Part shown: piece after piece, positions 7,150 to 16,178 of the stretch
Layout: each line of letters opens with the position of its first letter
Position numbering within the stretch: the first letter of the stretch is position 1
Source of the DNA: DASUBV01 sp035763085
GTDB lineage: Bacteria > Actinomycetota > Actinomycetes > Streptosporangiales > Streptosporangiaceae
Assembly: GCA_035763085.1 (NCBI GenBank)
Contig: DASUBV010000178.1
Span: forward strand, 1-31,212
DNA: 31,212 nucleotides
Direction: 5' to 3'
The notes under the pieces: model-generated
Databases searched by the model: none
Told to the model about the DNA's origin: nothing
What the model saw: only the letters and a program-made list of their open reading frames with translations
Position numbers and translations under genes: made by a program

Positions 7150-7714
7150 CTCAGCGCTCCGCAGAGCCGTTGTTGATCTAAATGCGGTGAAGGCCCGATG
7201 GGCGCTTGTCGGTGGTCTCGCTGTGTCCGCGCGAGCCATCCCTCGGTTCACGAAGGATCTGGACTTCGTCCTCGCCGTCGCCAGTGATGGCGAAGCTGAG
7301 GAGACAGTGCATAGCCTCCGGCAACGTGGCTACGATCCCGTCGAAATACTCGAGCAAGACTATGTGGAGCGGCTGTCAGGCGTTCGTTTGATGCGCAAGG
7401 GCTCAGACGTTGTCATGGACCTGCTGTTCGCCAGTTCGGGCATCGAGAAGGAGGTCGTAGACGATGCCGAGCGTATTGAGGTGCTGCCTGGCCTGACAGT
7501 CCCAGTGGCCAGGACAGCTCATCTGATCGCGCTGAAGGTACTAGCTGGGCGCAACCAGGATCTCACCGACCTTGGCTATCTCATCCCGGCGGCGTCACCT
7601 GTAGATCTCGATGCTGCTCGCAACGCCGTAAAGATCATCGAGGCACGCGGGTTCAACCGGGGCCAGGATCTCTCAAAGGATCTAGGAAATCTCATCACGG
7701 ACGCTGGTCACTGA
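7136..7714 (+). CDS. MenT-like nucleotidyltransferase toxin (AbiEii/DUF1814 family)
   Basis: A 192-residue nucleotidyltransferase of the AbiEii/AbiGii/MenT group. The polymerase-beta-type signature is present: LVGGLAVSARAI (GG at 26-27), then KDLDF with the metal-binding D41/D43, a third acidic residue in VVMDLLFAS (D95), and the conserved K134 followed by RNQDLTDL (139-146), typical of the family. MenT toxins block translation by adding nucleotides to tRNA 3' ends; that activity is inferred by family. GTG at 7136 is preferred, with AGGGA upstream and a 14-base overlap with the antitoxin; a TTG at 7115 is also in frame. Sampled lines give about 57% GC, far below neighbouring genes. The next gene downstream is convergent and unrelated. 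Confidence 0.82.
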   Translation: MASVDSALRRAVVDLNAVKARWALVGGLAVSARAIPRFTKDLDFVLAVASDGEAEETVHSLRQRGYDPVEILEQDYVERLSGVRLMRKGSDVVMDLLFASSGIEKEVVDDAERIEVLPGLTVPVARTAHLIALKVLAGRNQDLTDLGYLIPAASPVDLDAARNAVKIIEARGFNRGQDLSKDLGNLITDAGH

Positions 7715-7786
7715 CTTCGGGGTGTCGACGGCCACGGCAAGCTGATGTGAGATCAGGGAGGGGCCGGGCGAACGTAGCGGAGTCAG

Positions 7787-7798
7787 GATGAGCTCATC
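7787..7798. other. 12-bp perfect palindrome between convergent genes
   Basis: GATGAGCTCATC reads the same on both strands and lies in the 120-base gap between menT and the end of the DUF2891 gene. Nearby, CTGAT (7742-7746) and ATCAG (7752-7756) give a weak hairpin. Either could mark transcription ends, but neither has a T-tract. Confidence 0.25.
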
Positions 7799-7834
7799 GA
7801 CGGGACTGGCGTCTCTGCTGCCGTAGCTCTCTGG

Positions 7835-8857
7835 TCAGCGGCGGAGGCGCTCGTCGAGGTAGAGCAGGTAGGTGGGCAGCCAGTGGCTGCGGTTGAAGCC
7901 GTCGGCGGGGCGCAGGTCCGCGACCAGGGCGCGGTGGGCATCGGCCGCGGCCAGGGCGGCGGGGGCCACCGGATGGCCGGGCGGCAGCGCGCGGCCCACT
8001 GCGTCCAGGCACCAGGCCCGGGAGACCAGCAGCCCCTCCAGGTGCACGGTGCCCGGGTCGTCGCCGTCGGGCTCGAACTGCGGGGGGGCCCAGGCCACGG
8101 CGGCCGGGTCCGGCAGCACCCGGTCCAGCCACGCCGGGAACTGCTCCGCGGACAGCACGTCGGCCATCAGCGCGGCCTCGCTGAGCTCAGGGGTGAGGAA
8201 GGCATCACCGGCCGGGTCATCGTCCCAGCGCAGCGGCCGGTCGGCGCCGAACAGCTGCCAGGCATCCTCGGCGAGCTCATCAGCCGCCGCCTGATCGCCG
8301 CGGCGCCGGGCAGCCTGCAGGGTCAGCTGCAGGCTGAAGGCGGTGTTGCCATGCGTCCCGGTGCGGATCGGGAACGCCAGGCCGCCGCCGAAGTAGGTCA
8401 TCAGCCGCCCGGCCAGCAGCTCAGCCAGCGGGGCGAGCACGTCGGCCCAGCGCTGCTGCCGGTCGCCGCCGAGGGCCTGGCACTCGGCGTGCAGCATCAG
8501 CAGCCACGCCCAGCCGTAGGGCCGGGAGGCGGTCCGGCCGCCGGGCCCGGAGAAGAAGGCCAGCTCGCCGGCCAGCCGCTGCTCGGCCAGGTGCTCGTCG
8601 AGAGTCTCGCCTGCGGCCGTGGCCACGGCGTCGGGCAGGCCCCGGTCGAGCGACCGGACCAGCGTCCAGTGGCTGTGCACCGCCGAGTGCCAGTCGTAGC
8701 TGCCGTAGAAGGCGGGCTGCAGCTGGCGCGGCGGGACCAGGTCGGCGTCGGAGTTGAGCTGCTGGATCAGCATGTGCGGGTACTCGCGGCGGACGGCGGC
8801 CAGCGCCGTCGTCGCCAGGGCCTCCAGGCCGGGCGCGTCGAGCGGGATCAGGCGAAT
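7835..8857 (-). CDS. DUF2891 family protein, last gene of the pyroglutamate operon
   Basis: A soluble protein of the DUF2891 family, function unknown. Its hallmark AFYGSYDWHSAVHSHW is followed by a Trp- and His-rich, mostly helical body (SRPYGWAWLLML, GGLAFPIRTGTHGNTAF, GFNRSHWLPTYLLYL) resembling an alpha/alpha-barrel. The first ATG is at 8773, but the reading frame upstream still encodes family-like sequence (LATTALAAVRREYPHML). The true N-terminus therefore probably lies at an ATT (8857-8855), spaced ideally from GGAGG, or a CTG (8851-8849) forming a CTGA overlap with the pxpA stop. I give the ATT boundary (340 residues); a conventional call would be 8773 (312 residues). Tight coupling to pxpA implies co-expression with 5-oxoproline catabolism. 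Confidence 0.82.
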   Translation of the reverse strand: MRLIPLDAPGLEALATTALAAVRREYPHMLIQQLNSDADLVPPRQLQPAFYGSYDWHSAVHSHWTLVRSLDRGLPDAVATAAGETLDEHLAEQRLAGELAFFSGPGGRTASRPYGWAWLLMLHAECQALGGDRQQRWADVLAPLAELLAGRLMTYFGGGLAFPIRTGTHGNTAFSLQLTLQAARRRGDQAAADELAEDAWQLFGADRPLRWDDDPAGDAFLTPELSEAALMADVLSAEQFPAWLDRVLPDPAAVAWAPPQFEPDGDDPGTVHLEGLLVSRAWCLDAVGRALPPGHPVAPAALAAADAHRALVADLRPADGFNRSHWLPTYLLYLDERLRR

Positions 8858-9593
8858 GGTGCCACCTCCACCTCGCGCGCGGTCAGCACCGCGCGCAGCT
8901 CACGGGCCAGCTCCACGGCCCCGGGGGTATCGCCGTGCACGCACAGCGAGTCCACGGCCAGCACCAGCTCGGTGCCGTCGTCGGCCTCGATCGCGGCGCC
9001 GGTCGCGATGCGCCAGCCGCGCTCGGCGACCGCCGCCGGGTCGGTGAGCACGGCACCGGGCTGGCTGCGCGGGACCAGCCGCCCGGCGGCGGTGTAGCCG
9101 CGGTCGGCGAACCCCTCGCGCACGACGTGGATGCCCTGGTCGCGCAGCACGCCGGCAGCCGGGCTGCCGCCCAGCACCAGCACGGCCAGGCCGCCGTAAC
9201 TGGTGACGGCCTCGCCCAGCGCGGCGGCCATGGCCTGGTCGCCGGCCAGGTCGTTGTACAGGGCACCGTGCGCCTTGACGTACCGGACCTCGGTGCCGTG
9301 CCGCCGGCAGAACGCCTCCAGCGCGCCGATCTGGTACAGCACGTCGGTGATCAGCTCCTGCGGGCTGACCTTCATCGGGCGCCGGCCGAACCCGACCAGG
9401 TCGGGGTAGGACACGTGGGCGCCGATCACCACGCCGCGCTCGGCGGCCATCGCCACCGTGGCGTCCATCACCCTGGGGTCCCCGCCGTGGAAGCCGCAGG
9501 CAATGTTGGCGCTGGTGACCTGGCCGAGCATGGCCTCGTCCGCGCCCATGGTCCAGGAGCCGAAGCTCTCGCCCATGTCAGAGTTCAGGTCGA

Positions 9594-9597
<4 letters not shown>
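8848..9597 (-). CDS. pxpA: 5-oxoprolinase subunit PxpA (LamB/YcsF family)
   Basis: A 249-residue cytoplasmic enzyme subunit. The LamB/YcsF signatures are all present: DLNSDMGESFG at residues 3-13, NIACGFHGGD at 31-40, HVSYPDLVGFGRR at 61-73 and VKAHGALYNDL further on. PxpA acts with PxpB and PxpC in ATP-dependent hydrolysis of 5-oxoproline (pyroglutamate) to glutamate. The ATG at 9597 overlaps the ATPase stop in ATGA, although the frame stays open upstream. The partner genes pxpB and pxpC are not adjacent; they lie at 16.9-18.5 kb in the divergent unit. The gene sits in an operon with a pyroglutamyl-peptidase and a peptide importer, which supplies the substrate. Confidence 0.95.
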
Positions 9598-10636
<1,039 letters not shown>

Positions 10637-10640
<4 letters not shown>

Positions 10641-11671
10641 CTCGCCTCCGTGACCTCGGGGGAGCTGTCGGCGGCGGGCACCGGGTGATAGCAGTGCCAG
10701 CTGTGCGCGCCGTCGGCGGCCGCGGGCGGGAACTCGCCGCGGCACTCGCTGGTCGCCGCGGTGCAGCGCGGCGCGAACGGGCAGCCGGCTGGCGCCGCGG
10801 TCAGGTCCGGCGGCCGTCCGGGGATGGTGTAAAGCGCGGACTTGCGCTGGGTCTCCATCCGCAGGATCGACTCCAGCAGGGCGGCGGTGTACCGGTGCTG
10901 CGGGGCATCGAAGACCTCGGCGGTGCCGCCGGTCTCGGCCTCCCGCCCGGCGTACATGACGAACACCCGGTCGGTGTGCCCGGCGACCACGCCCATGTCG
11001 TGGGTGATCAGCAGGGTGGCCATGCCCAGCGTCTGGCGCAGCCGGTCGAACAGCTCCAGGATCTGCGCCTGGGTGGTGACGTCCAGCGCGGTGGTCGGCT
11101 CGTCGGCGACCAGCAGCCGGGGCTGGCAGATCAGCGCGGCGGCGATCACCGCCCGCTGCCGCATGCCGCCGGACAGCTCGTGCGGGAACCGGTCCAGTTG
11201 CTCGCGCGGCCGGGGCAGCCCGACCAGGTCGAGCATCTCGGCGGCCGCCTCGCGGGCCGCGGCCTTGCTCGCGCCGCGCTGCAGCCGCAGTGTCTCGCCG
11301 ACCTGGTCGCCGATCCGCTGGGTCGGGTTCAGCGAGGTCATCGGGTCCTGGAAGACGATGCCGACCTCGGCGCCGCGCACGCCGCGCAACTCGCGCTCGG
11401 CCAGCCCGGCCAGCTCGCGGCCGCCGAGCCGGATGCTGCCGCGGGTGACGGCGTTCTCGGGCAGCAGGCCGGCCAGCGCCAGGCCCAGGGTGGACTTGCC
11501 GCAGCCGGACTCACCGACGATGCCCACCGTCTCGCCCGCGGCTACCTGCAGGGAGACGCCCTGCACCGCGTGCACCACCGAGCGGCGCAGCCGGATGTCG
11601 ACGTCCAGGCCCGTGACCTCCAGGACCGGGCCGGCCGGGGCGGCGCCGGCGGCCGGGGCACGGGCGCTCAT
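10637..11671 (-). CDS. peptide ABC transporter ATP-binding protein, DppD/OppD type
   Basis: A 344-residue ATPase subunit. It has Walker A GESGCGKST (53-61), Q-loop FQDPMTSLNP, signature LSGGMRQR (166-173), Walker B LLVADEPTTALD (186-197) and switch His in LITHDMGVV. The C-terminal GCPFAPRCTAATSEC is the peptide-transporter extension. LSGGM rather than LSGGQ is normal for DppD-type subunits and distinguishes it from its DppF-type partner. The frame is open to 11776, but the ATG at 11671 overlaps the permease stop in ATGA and begins just before the nucleotide-binding domain. It works as a heterodimer with the next gene product on the cytoplasmic face of the importer. Confidence 0.93.
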
Positions 11672-12579
11672 CCGCGTCTCGCATCGAGGCCGAACGCGTC
11701 CCGCAGGCCGTCGCCGACCAGGTTGAACGCGACCACGGTGAGCACGATGGCGATGCCCGGCGGGTAGGTCAGCCACCAGTAGCCGGAGAAGGTGTAGTTG
11801 AGGCCGTCGGACAGCATCGCGCCCCAGTTGGTGGCGGGCGGGGCGATGCCCAGGCCGAGGAATGACAGCGCGGCGACGACCAGGATGGCGTCGGCCACCT
11901 GGAAGGTGGCGTTCACCAGGATCGTGCCGATGCTGTTGGTGACGATGTGCCGGAAGATGATCGTCGGCGTGCGCACGCCCATCGTCTTAGCCGCCAGCAC
12001 GTACTCTCGGCTGCGCAGCGACAGTGCCTCGCCGCGGACCAGCCGGGCCGGCACCAGCCAGGCGGTCAGCCCGACGACGATGATCAGCATCAGCACGCTA
12101 GGCCGGAACACGGTGGCCAGGAACAGCAGCAGCAAGATGGCCGGGATGGCCAGCAGCGCGTCGACGATGCGCATCATCAGGCCGTCGACCAGCCCGCCGA
12201 GGTAGCCGGCCGCCGAGCCCCACAGCACGCCGAGGATGACCGCCACGGCCGCGGCGCCGAACGCCACCTCCAGCGTGGTCTGGCCGCCGACCATCAGCCG
12301 CCCGAGCTGGTCGTAGCCGACGTTATCGGTGCCTAGCGGGTGGCCGGGGCCGGGCCTGAGGGTCTCCATGGACAGCCGGGTGTGGATCTGGTCGGTGTGG
12401 TACAGCAGCGGGCCGACGAAGGAGAACAGGGTCAGCGCGATGACCACGGCCAGCCCGGCCACGGCCAGCCGGTTGCCGGCGAAGGCCTGCAGCCACAGCC
12501 GCCCGCCGGCCGCCTCGCCCTCGGGCCGCCCGCCGCGCTCGTCGGCGCTCAGCACGGCGGACACGTTCTCGATGCTCAT
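11668..12579 (-). CDS. peptide ABC transporter permease, DppC/OppC type
   Basis: A 303-residue permease with an N-terminal cytoplasmic tail, one membrane helix (about 38-58), an extracytoplasmic loop with HPLGTDNVGYDQLGRLMVGG (a DppC hallmark) and a five-helix BPD_transp_1 domain. The EAA coupling loop EYVLAAKTMGVRTPTIIFRH contacts the ATPases. The ATG at 12579 overlaps the stop of the DppB-type gene in ATGA. The longer open frame running to 13590 is in another frame relative to DppB and is not translated. It forms the channel with the DppB-type subunit. Confidence 0.93.
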   Translation of the reverse strand: MSIENVSAVLSADERGGRPEGEAAGGRLWLQAFAGNRLAVAGLAVVIALTLFSFVGPLLYHTDQIHTRLSMETLRPGPGHPLGTDNVGYDQLGRLMVGGQTTLEVAFGAAAVAVILGVLWGSAAGYLGGLVDGLMMRIVDALLAIPAILLLLFLATVFRPSVLMLIIVVGLTAWLVPARLVRGEALSLRSREYVLAAKTMGVRTPTIIFRHIVTNSIGTILVNATFQVADAILVVAALSFLGLGIAPPATNWGAMLSDGLNYTFSGYWWLTYPPGIAIVLTVVAFNLVGDGLRDAFGLDARRG

Positions 12580-13541
12580 CGGCCCGCTCCGGAGTCGCTG
12601 GCGTAGTGCACCCGCGGGTCGAGCAGCGCGTAGCCGATGTCGGCCAGCAGCGAGCCCACCACGGTGGCGATGCCGACCACCAGCACCACCCCGAGCAGCA
12701 CCGGGTAGTCCTGCTGAAGGGCCGCGTTGAAGGCCAGCAGGCCGGCGCCGGGGTAGTTGAAGACCTGTTCGGTGATCAGCGTGCCGGACAGGATGAACGG
12801 CAGCGACAGCCCGAGCAGGGTGACCACTGGCGACAGCGCGTTGCGCAGCACGTGCCGGGTCAGGATGACCCGCCGCCGGGCGCCCTTGGACCGGGCCATC
12901 CGCACGTAGTCCTGGGCCAGCTCGTCCAGCACCGAGGAGCGCACGTACCGGCTGAACGCCGCGATGGTGACCAGGGTGATGGTCGCCACCGGCAGCACCA
13001 GGGCGCCGGGGTCGCTGAAGAGGGCCGAGAACGAGCCCTGCGGCGCCTCGGCCGGGAACACGTGCAGCCGCACGGCCAGCACGTCGATCAGCAGCAGCGC
13101 CACCCAGAACGCGGGCGTGGAGTACAGCACGAATGTCACCGTGGTGACCGCGTAGTCGTCGGCCCGCCCGCGCCGCACCGCCTGGTACAGGCCGACCGGG
13201 ATGGCGATCAGCACGGCCAGCACGACCGAGATCCCGGCCAGGAACGCGGTCTTGGGCAGCCGCTGGGCCAGCAGGCCGGAGACCGGCTGGTTCAGTACGT
13301 AGGAGAAGCCGAAGTTGCCGGTCAGCACCCCGCTGAGCCAGTGCCAGTACTGCGCCGGCAGCGGGCCGGTCAGCCCGTTCTCCCGGTTGAAGGCGGCGAT
13401 GTTGCTCGGCGTGGCGTGCGTGCCCAGGATCGCCCGGGCCGGGCCGCCGGGCAGCAGCCGGCTCAGCCCGAACACGATGACCGACACCAGCAGCAGCACG
13501 ATCACCGCCTGCGCGCAGCGGCGGGCCAGGAACCGGATCAC
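12576..13541 (-). CDS. peptide ABC transporter permease, DppB/OppB type
   Basis: A 321-residue permease starting MIRFLARRCAQAVIVLLLVS, typical of DppB subunits. The first helix is followed by a long periplasmic-type loop (NGLTGPLPAQYWHWLSGVL) and a BPD_transp_1 domain with the EAA loop DYVRMARSKGARRRVILTRH. A GTG start at 13541 is used. It is the only gene in this operon not fused by stop-start overlap to its predecessor: 64 bases separate it from the binding-protein stop, and these carry a perfect 15-bp hairpin. That gap probably lowers permease expression relative to the binding protein, as in many importer operons. Confidence 0.93.
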   Translation of the reverse strand: MIRFLARRCAQAVIVLLLVSVIVFGLSRLLPGGPARAILGTHATPSNIAAFNRENGLTGPLPAQYWHWLSGVLTGNFGFSYVLNQPVSGLLAQRLPKTAFLAGISVVLAVLIAIPVGLYQAVRRGRADDYAVTTVTFVLYSTPAFWVALLLIDVLAVRLHVFPAEAPQGSFSALFSDPGALVLPVATITLVTIAAFSRYVRSSVLDELAQDYVRMARSKGARRRVILTRHVLRNALSPVVTLLGLSLPFILSGTLITEQVFNYPGAGLLAFNAALQQDYPVLLGVVLVVGIATVVGSLLADIGYALLDPRVHYASDSGAGR

Positions 13542-13558
13542 GGCCTGGCCCCGGCGGG

Positions 13559-13594
13559 GGCGGTGCTGGCCAGCCCGGACTGGCCAGCACCGCC
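13559..13594 (-). terminator. perfect 15-bp stem between binding-protein and permease genes
   Basis: Left arm 13559-13573 (GGCGGTGCTGGCCAG) and right arm 13580-13594 (CTGGCCAGCACCGCC) are exactly complementary around a 6-base loop. On the minus-strand transcript the stem begins 11 bases after the binding-protein stop codon and ends 17 bases before the GTG of the permease. There is no T-tract. It is most likely a partial terminator or a 3' stabiliser that gives more binding protein than permease. The structure is seen directly; the role is inferred from comparable importer operons. Confidence 0.7.
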
Positions 13595-13605
13595 GTTGCG
13601 GATGA

Positions 13606-15420
13606 TCACTTGGTGAAGTACCAGTTCTCCGGGGTCAGGCTGCCGATCGGGCTCTGCGGCAGGACGCCGTGGAGCTTGGAGCTGATCTCGGACACCTGGT
13701 TGACCGGCTGCGGCATCCACAGCACCGGGATCTGCTGGGCCATGTAGTCCTCGTAGGCGGTCAGCGAGCCCGGCCCGTGCACCGACTGCGAGATGATTTG
13801 GTCGGCCTTCGGGTCGGAGTAGTTGCTGGAGTTGGAGCCCGAGCCGGTGGCGAACAGCTGGTCGCCGGTCGGGTACGGGTCCACCCCGTAGGTCCAGCCG
13901 CCGCCGTAGTTGAGCATCTGCCACGAGCAGGACGCCTGGGTCGACTTGCACGGGGTGAGCAGGCTGATGATCGAGTCGAACGGCGCGCTGCTCAGGTTGA
14001 TCTGGATGCCCGCCTGGGAGAAGTCCGACTTCAGCGCCTGCATCTCCTGGCTGACCACCACTGCGCCGCTGCCGAACTTCAGGGTGAAGCTCAGCGGCGT
14101 GCCGGCCGCGATGCCGGGCCCGCACTGGCCTGACCCGCTGCCCGGCTTGGCGCACGTGCTGGTCCCGTTCGGCTTGACGGTCCAGCCGTGGCTGGACAGC
14201 ATCTGGACGGCCTTCTTGGGGTTGTAGGGCCACGGGCCCTTGGTCTCGTAGGCATCGCTGTAGGGGTTGGACGGCTGCGAGGGGACCGGGCCGTAGTTGG
14301 TGTGGCCGTAGCCCTTCAGCGGGCCCTTGACGAACGCGTTCTCGTCGATCAGGGACTGCATGGCCTGGCGGATGTAGGCCTGGTGCACCAGCGGGCCGGT
14401 CTTGGGGTTCTGCCAGTTCATCAGGAAGTAGGTCGTGCCCCAGCCCTGCCACGGCACCGTCTGGTAGCCCTGCGAGGCCAGTTGGCTCTTCTGCGACGCC
14501 TCCTGCTCGGGCAGGTAGCCGTAGTCGAGGGTGCTGCCCGAGCGCAGCACGTTCAGCTCGGCGGTGTCGGTGGTGAACGGCTGCTCGACGAAGTACTTCA
14601 GCTTCGGCTTCGAGGGCCCGGCGTAGTTCTGGTTGGCCTGGAACTTGACGTAGCCGTTGGACTGGTAGCCGACCATCTTCCAGGCGCCGTCGACGACCTT
14701 CCACAGCGGGTTGGTGCTGTAGGTCGAGATGTCCTTGGACTGGGCGGTGAGGAAGTTGAAGACCGCCTTGGCCCCGGAGGTGGTCTGGTCGTAGTTGCCG
14801 ACCTTGCCGGTGGCCGAGGTCTTGTCCCAGGCCCGCGGCAGCGGGGTGATCTGGGACAGCTGGTCGTAGGTGAACCAGGTCGGGTTGTAGGACCGGTTCA
14901 GCGTGAGCACCATCGTCTTGGCGTTGACGATCTTGTAGCTCTTCAGGCTGTCGGGGAACTCGCCGGGGATGTACGCGGCGAAGCTGCCCTTGTTGACCCG
15001 CAGCAGGTTGATCCAGAACGCGACATCCCGGGTGGTGACGGGCTTGCCGTCGGACCAGGTGTAGTCGCCCAGGTGGATCGTGACCACGGAGTTGTTGTGG
15101 CTGTAGGTGGGCAGCTGGGCCAGGCTCATGGCCGGGTCGACGACCGGCTGGCCCTTGGCATTGCCGATCCAGTACAGCGACCGGAACGACAGCCGCTGGA
15201 ACTGCTCGATGTTCGCCACGCTGTAGTAGGCCGCGGTGAGCATCGGGAAGATGTAGTTGGGGGTGGTGCCGGGCAGCAGGGCGAAGGTGGCGGTTCCGCC
15301 GGTCACGGCCTTGCCGCTGCCGCTGCCAGAGCCGGACCCGCCCGATGATCCGCAGGCCGACGCCAGCAGCGCCGCTCCGGCGGCGACGGCGACCGCGCCC
15401 AGCCGCAGACGATGTCTCAT
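13606..15420 (-). CDS. peptide-binding lipoprotein of the first importer (SBP family 5)
   Basis: A 604-residue extracytoplasmic solute-binding protein. The signal peptide ends in the lipobox LLASAC with acylated C23, then a Gly/Ser linker (24-35) tethers the domain to the membrane. SBP_bac_5 hallmarks include TWSDGKPVTTRDVAFWINLL near residue 130 and late-domain YMAQQIPVLWMP. The ATG overlaps the pcp stop in ATGA, so peptidase and binding protein are translationally coupled. Ligand specificity cannot be read from sequence; pyroglutamyl peptides or 5-oxoproline-bearing compounds are inferred from pcp, pxpA and pxpBC. Two Cys-flanked low-complexity loops (CAKPGSGSGQC and CKSTQASC) may form disulfides outside the cell. 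Confidence 0.93.
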   Translation of the reverse strand: MRHRLRLGAVAVAAGAALLASACGSSGGSGSGSGSGKAVTGGTATFALLPGTTPNYIFPMLTAAYYSVANIEQFQRLSFRSLYWIGNAKGQPVVDPAMSLAQLPTYSHNNSVVTIHLGDYTWSDGKPVTTRDVAFWINLLRVNKGSFAAYIPGEFPDSLKSYKIVNAKTMVLTLNRSYNPTWFTYDQLSQITPLPRAWDKTSATGKVGNYDQTTSGAKAVFNFLTAQSKDISTYSTNPLWKVVDGAWKMVGYQSNGYVKFQANQNYAGPSKPKLKYFVEQPFTTDTAELNVLRSGSTLDYGYLPEQEASQKSQLASQGYQTVPWQGWGTTYFLMNWQNPKTGPLVHQAYIRQAMQSLIDENAFVKGPLKGYGHTNYGPVPSQPSNPYSDAYETKGPWPYNPKKAVQMLSSHGWTVKPNGTSTCAKPGSGSGQCGPGIAAGTPLSFTLKFGSGAVVVSQEMQALKSDFSQAGIQINLSSAPFDSIISLLTPCKSTQASCSWQMLNYGGGWTYGVDPYPTGDQLFATGSGSNSSNYSDPKADQIISQSVHGPGSLTAYEDYMAQQIPVLWMPQPVNQVSEISSKLHGVLPQSPIGSLTPENWYFTK

Positions 15421-16058
15421 GCTGTTCTCCCTAGGTAGATGCCGCCGCTGGCGGCCTCCCGGCAGGCGTCGAGGACCAGGTCAAGGCCCGCGGCCTGCAG
15501 GGTCATGTGCATGGAGGGCTGCCGCTCCGGAGCAGTCACCTGCTCGGGCAGCAGCGGGACATGCAGGAACCCGACCATGCACTCCAGCCCGAGCTCGCTG
15601 GCCGCCTGGGCAGCGGCATAGAACGAGTAGTTGCACAGGTAGCTGCCTGCGGTCTGGGACAGGTAGCCGGGGATCCCCGCGCCCTGCCAGGACGTGAGGA
15701 TCTCGTGCACGGGCAGGGTGGTCAGGTGCGCCGCCGGCCCGTCCGCGCTGACGGGCACCCGCGTGACGGCGACTCCGTCGTCGTCGGCCGCATCCTGCGG
15801 CCAGTCGGCCAGGTTGACCGCGACAGCCTCGATGGCCAGCGCCGTCCGCCCGGCGGCCAGGCCGACGCCCAGCCACACCTGCGGCCGGTGCTCGGCCATC
15901 AGCCGGGGGACCTCGGCAGCCGCCCGGCTGACCGACACCGGCAGCACCTCGGTGGTGATGTCTGGCTTGGCGCGCTCGGCCAGCGAGCGCACCAGCAGCT
16001 CGGACGGATTGGCCGGCAAGCCGCCGAACGGCCCGAACCCCTGCACGACAGCAAACAT
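15417..16058 (-). CDS. pcp: pyroglutamyl-peptidase I (peptidase family C15)
   Basis: A 213-residue cytoplasmic cysteine peptidase that removes N-terminal pyroglutamate from peptides. The family features are visible: N-terminal GFGPFGG with downstream NPS, catalytic Glu E77 in AIEAVAVNL, catalytic Cys C142 in AGSYLCNYSFY, and catalytic His H166 in VGFLHVPLLPEQ. The canonical ERVAxN around the glutamate is changed to EAVAVN, a modest divergence. The ATG at 16058 has GAGGT upstream. It is the first gene of the minus-strand operon and gives the 5-oxoproline substrate used by PxpA, PxpB and PxpC. The divergent GntR gene shares its control region. Confidence 0.92.
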   Translation of the reverse strand: MFAVVQGFGPFGGLPANPSELLVRSLAERAKPDITTEVLPVSVSRAAAEVPRLMAEHRPQVWLGVGLAAGRTALAIEAVAVNLADWPQDAADDDGVAVTRVPVSADGPAAHLTTLPVHEILTSWQGAGIPGYLSQTAGSYLCNYSFYAAAQAASELGLECMVGFLHVPLLPEQVTAPERQPSMHMTLQAAGLDLVLDACREAASGGIYLGRTA

Positions 16059-16089
16059 GCGACATACCTCGCATCTCTCGGTGCCGCCG

Positions 16090-16131
16090 ACCGTACATCT
16101 TGTTCAACAATCCTTCAATACTTAGGTTGAA
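16090..16131. promoter_or_regulatory. divergent control region of pcp operon and gntR-pxpBC
   Basis: Minus strand: -35 TTGAAG (plus 16113-16118), 17-base spacer, -10 TACGGT (16090-16095) toward pcp. Plus strand: TTGTTC (16100-16105), 17-base spacer, TAGGTT (16123-16128) toward gntR. An inverted repeat TTCAA (16114-16118), 8 bases, TTGAA (16127-16131) covers the minus -35 and the plus -10. A second palindrome TTGTT-C-AACAA (16100-16110) lies between. The block is AT-rich against its surroundings. The likely binder is the GntR regulator encoded next door, which would control both directions at once; that is inference. Confidence 0.5.
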
Positions 16132-16178
16132 AGATTCCTCGATTTAACATTGACTGTCCGGCAGTCGGAGGGAGCTCC

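Noticed and set aside
12580..13590. Upstream extension of the DppC frame across dppB on the minus strand
   Set aside because: It overlaps the DppB permease in another frame; the ATG at 12579 has an ATGA junction and begins the DppC N-terminus.
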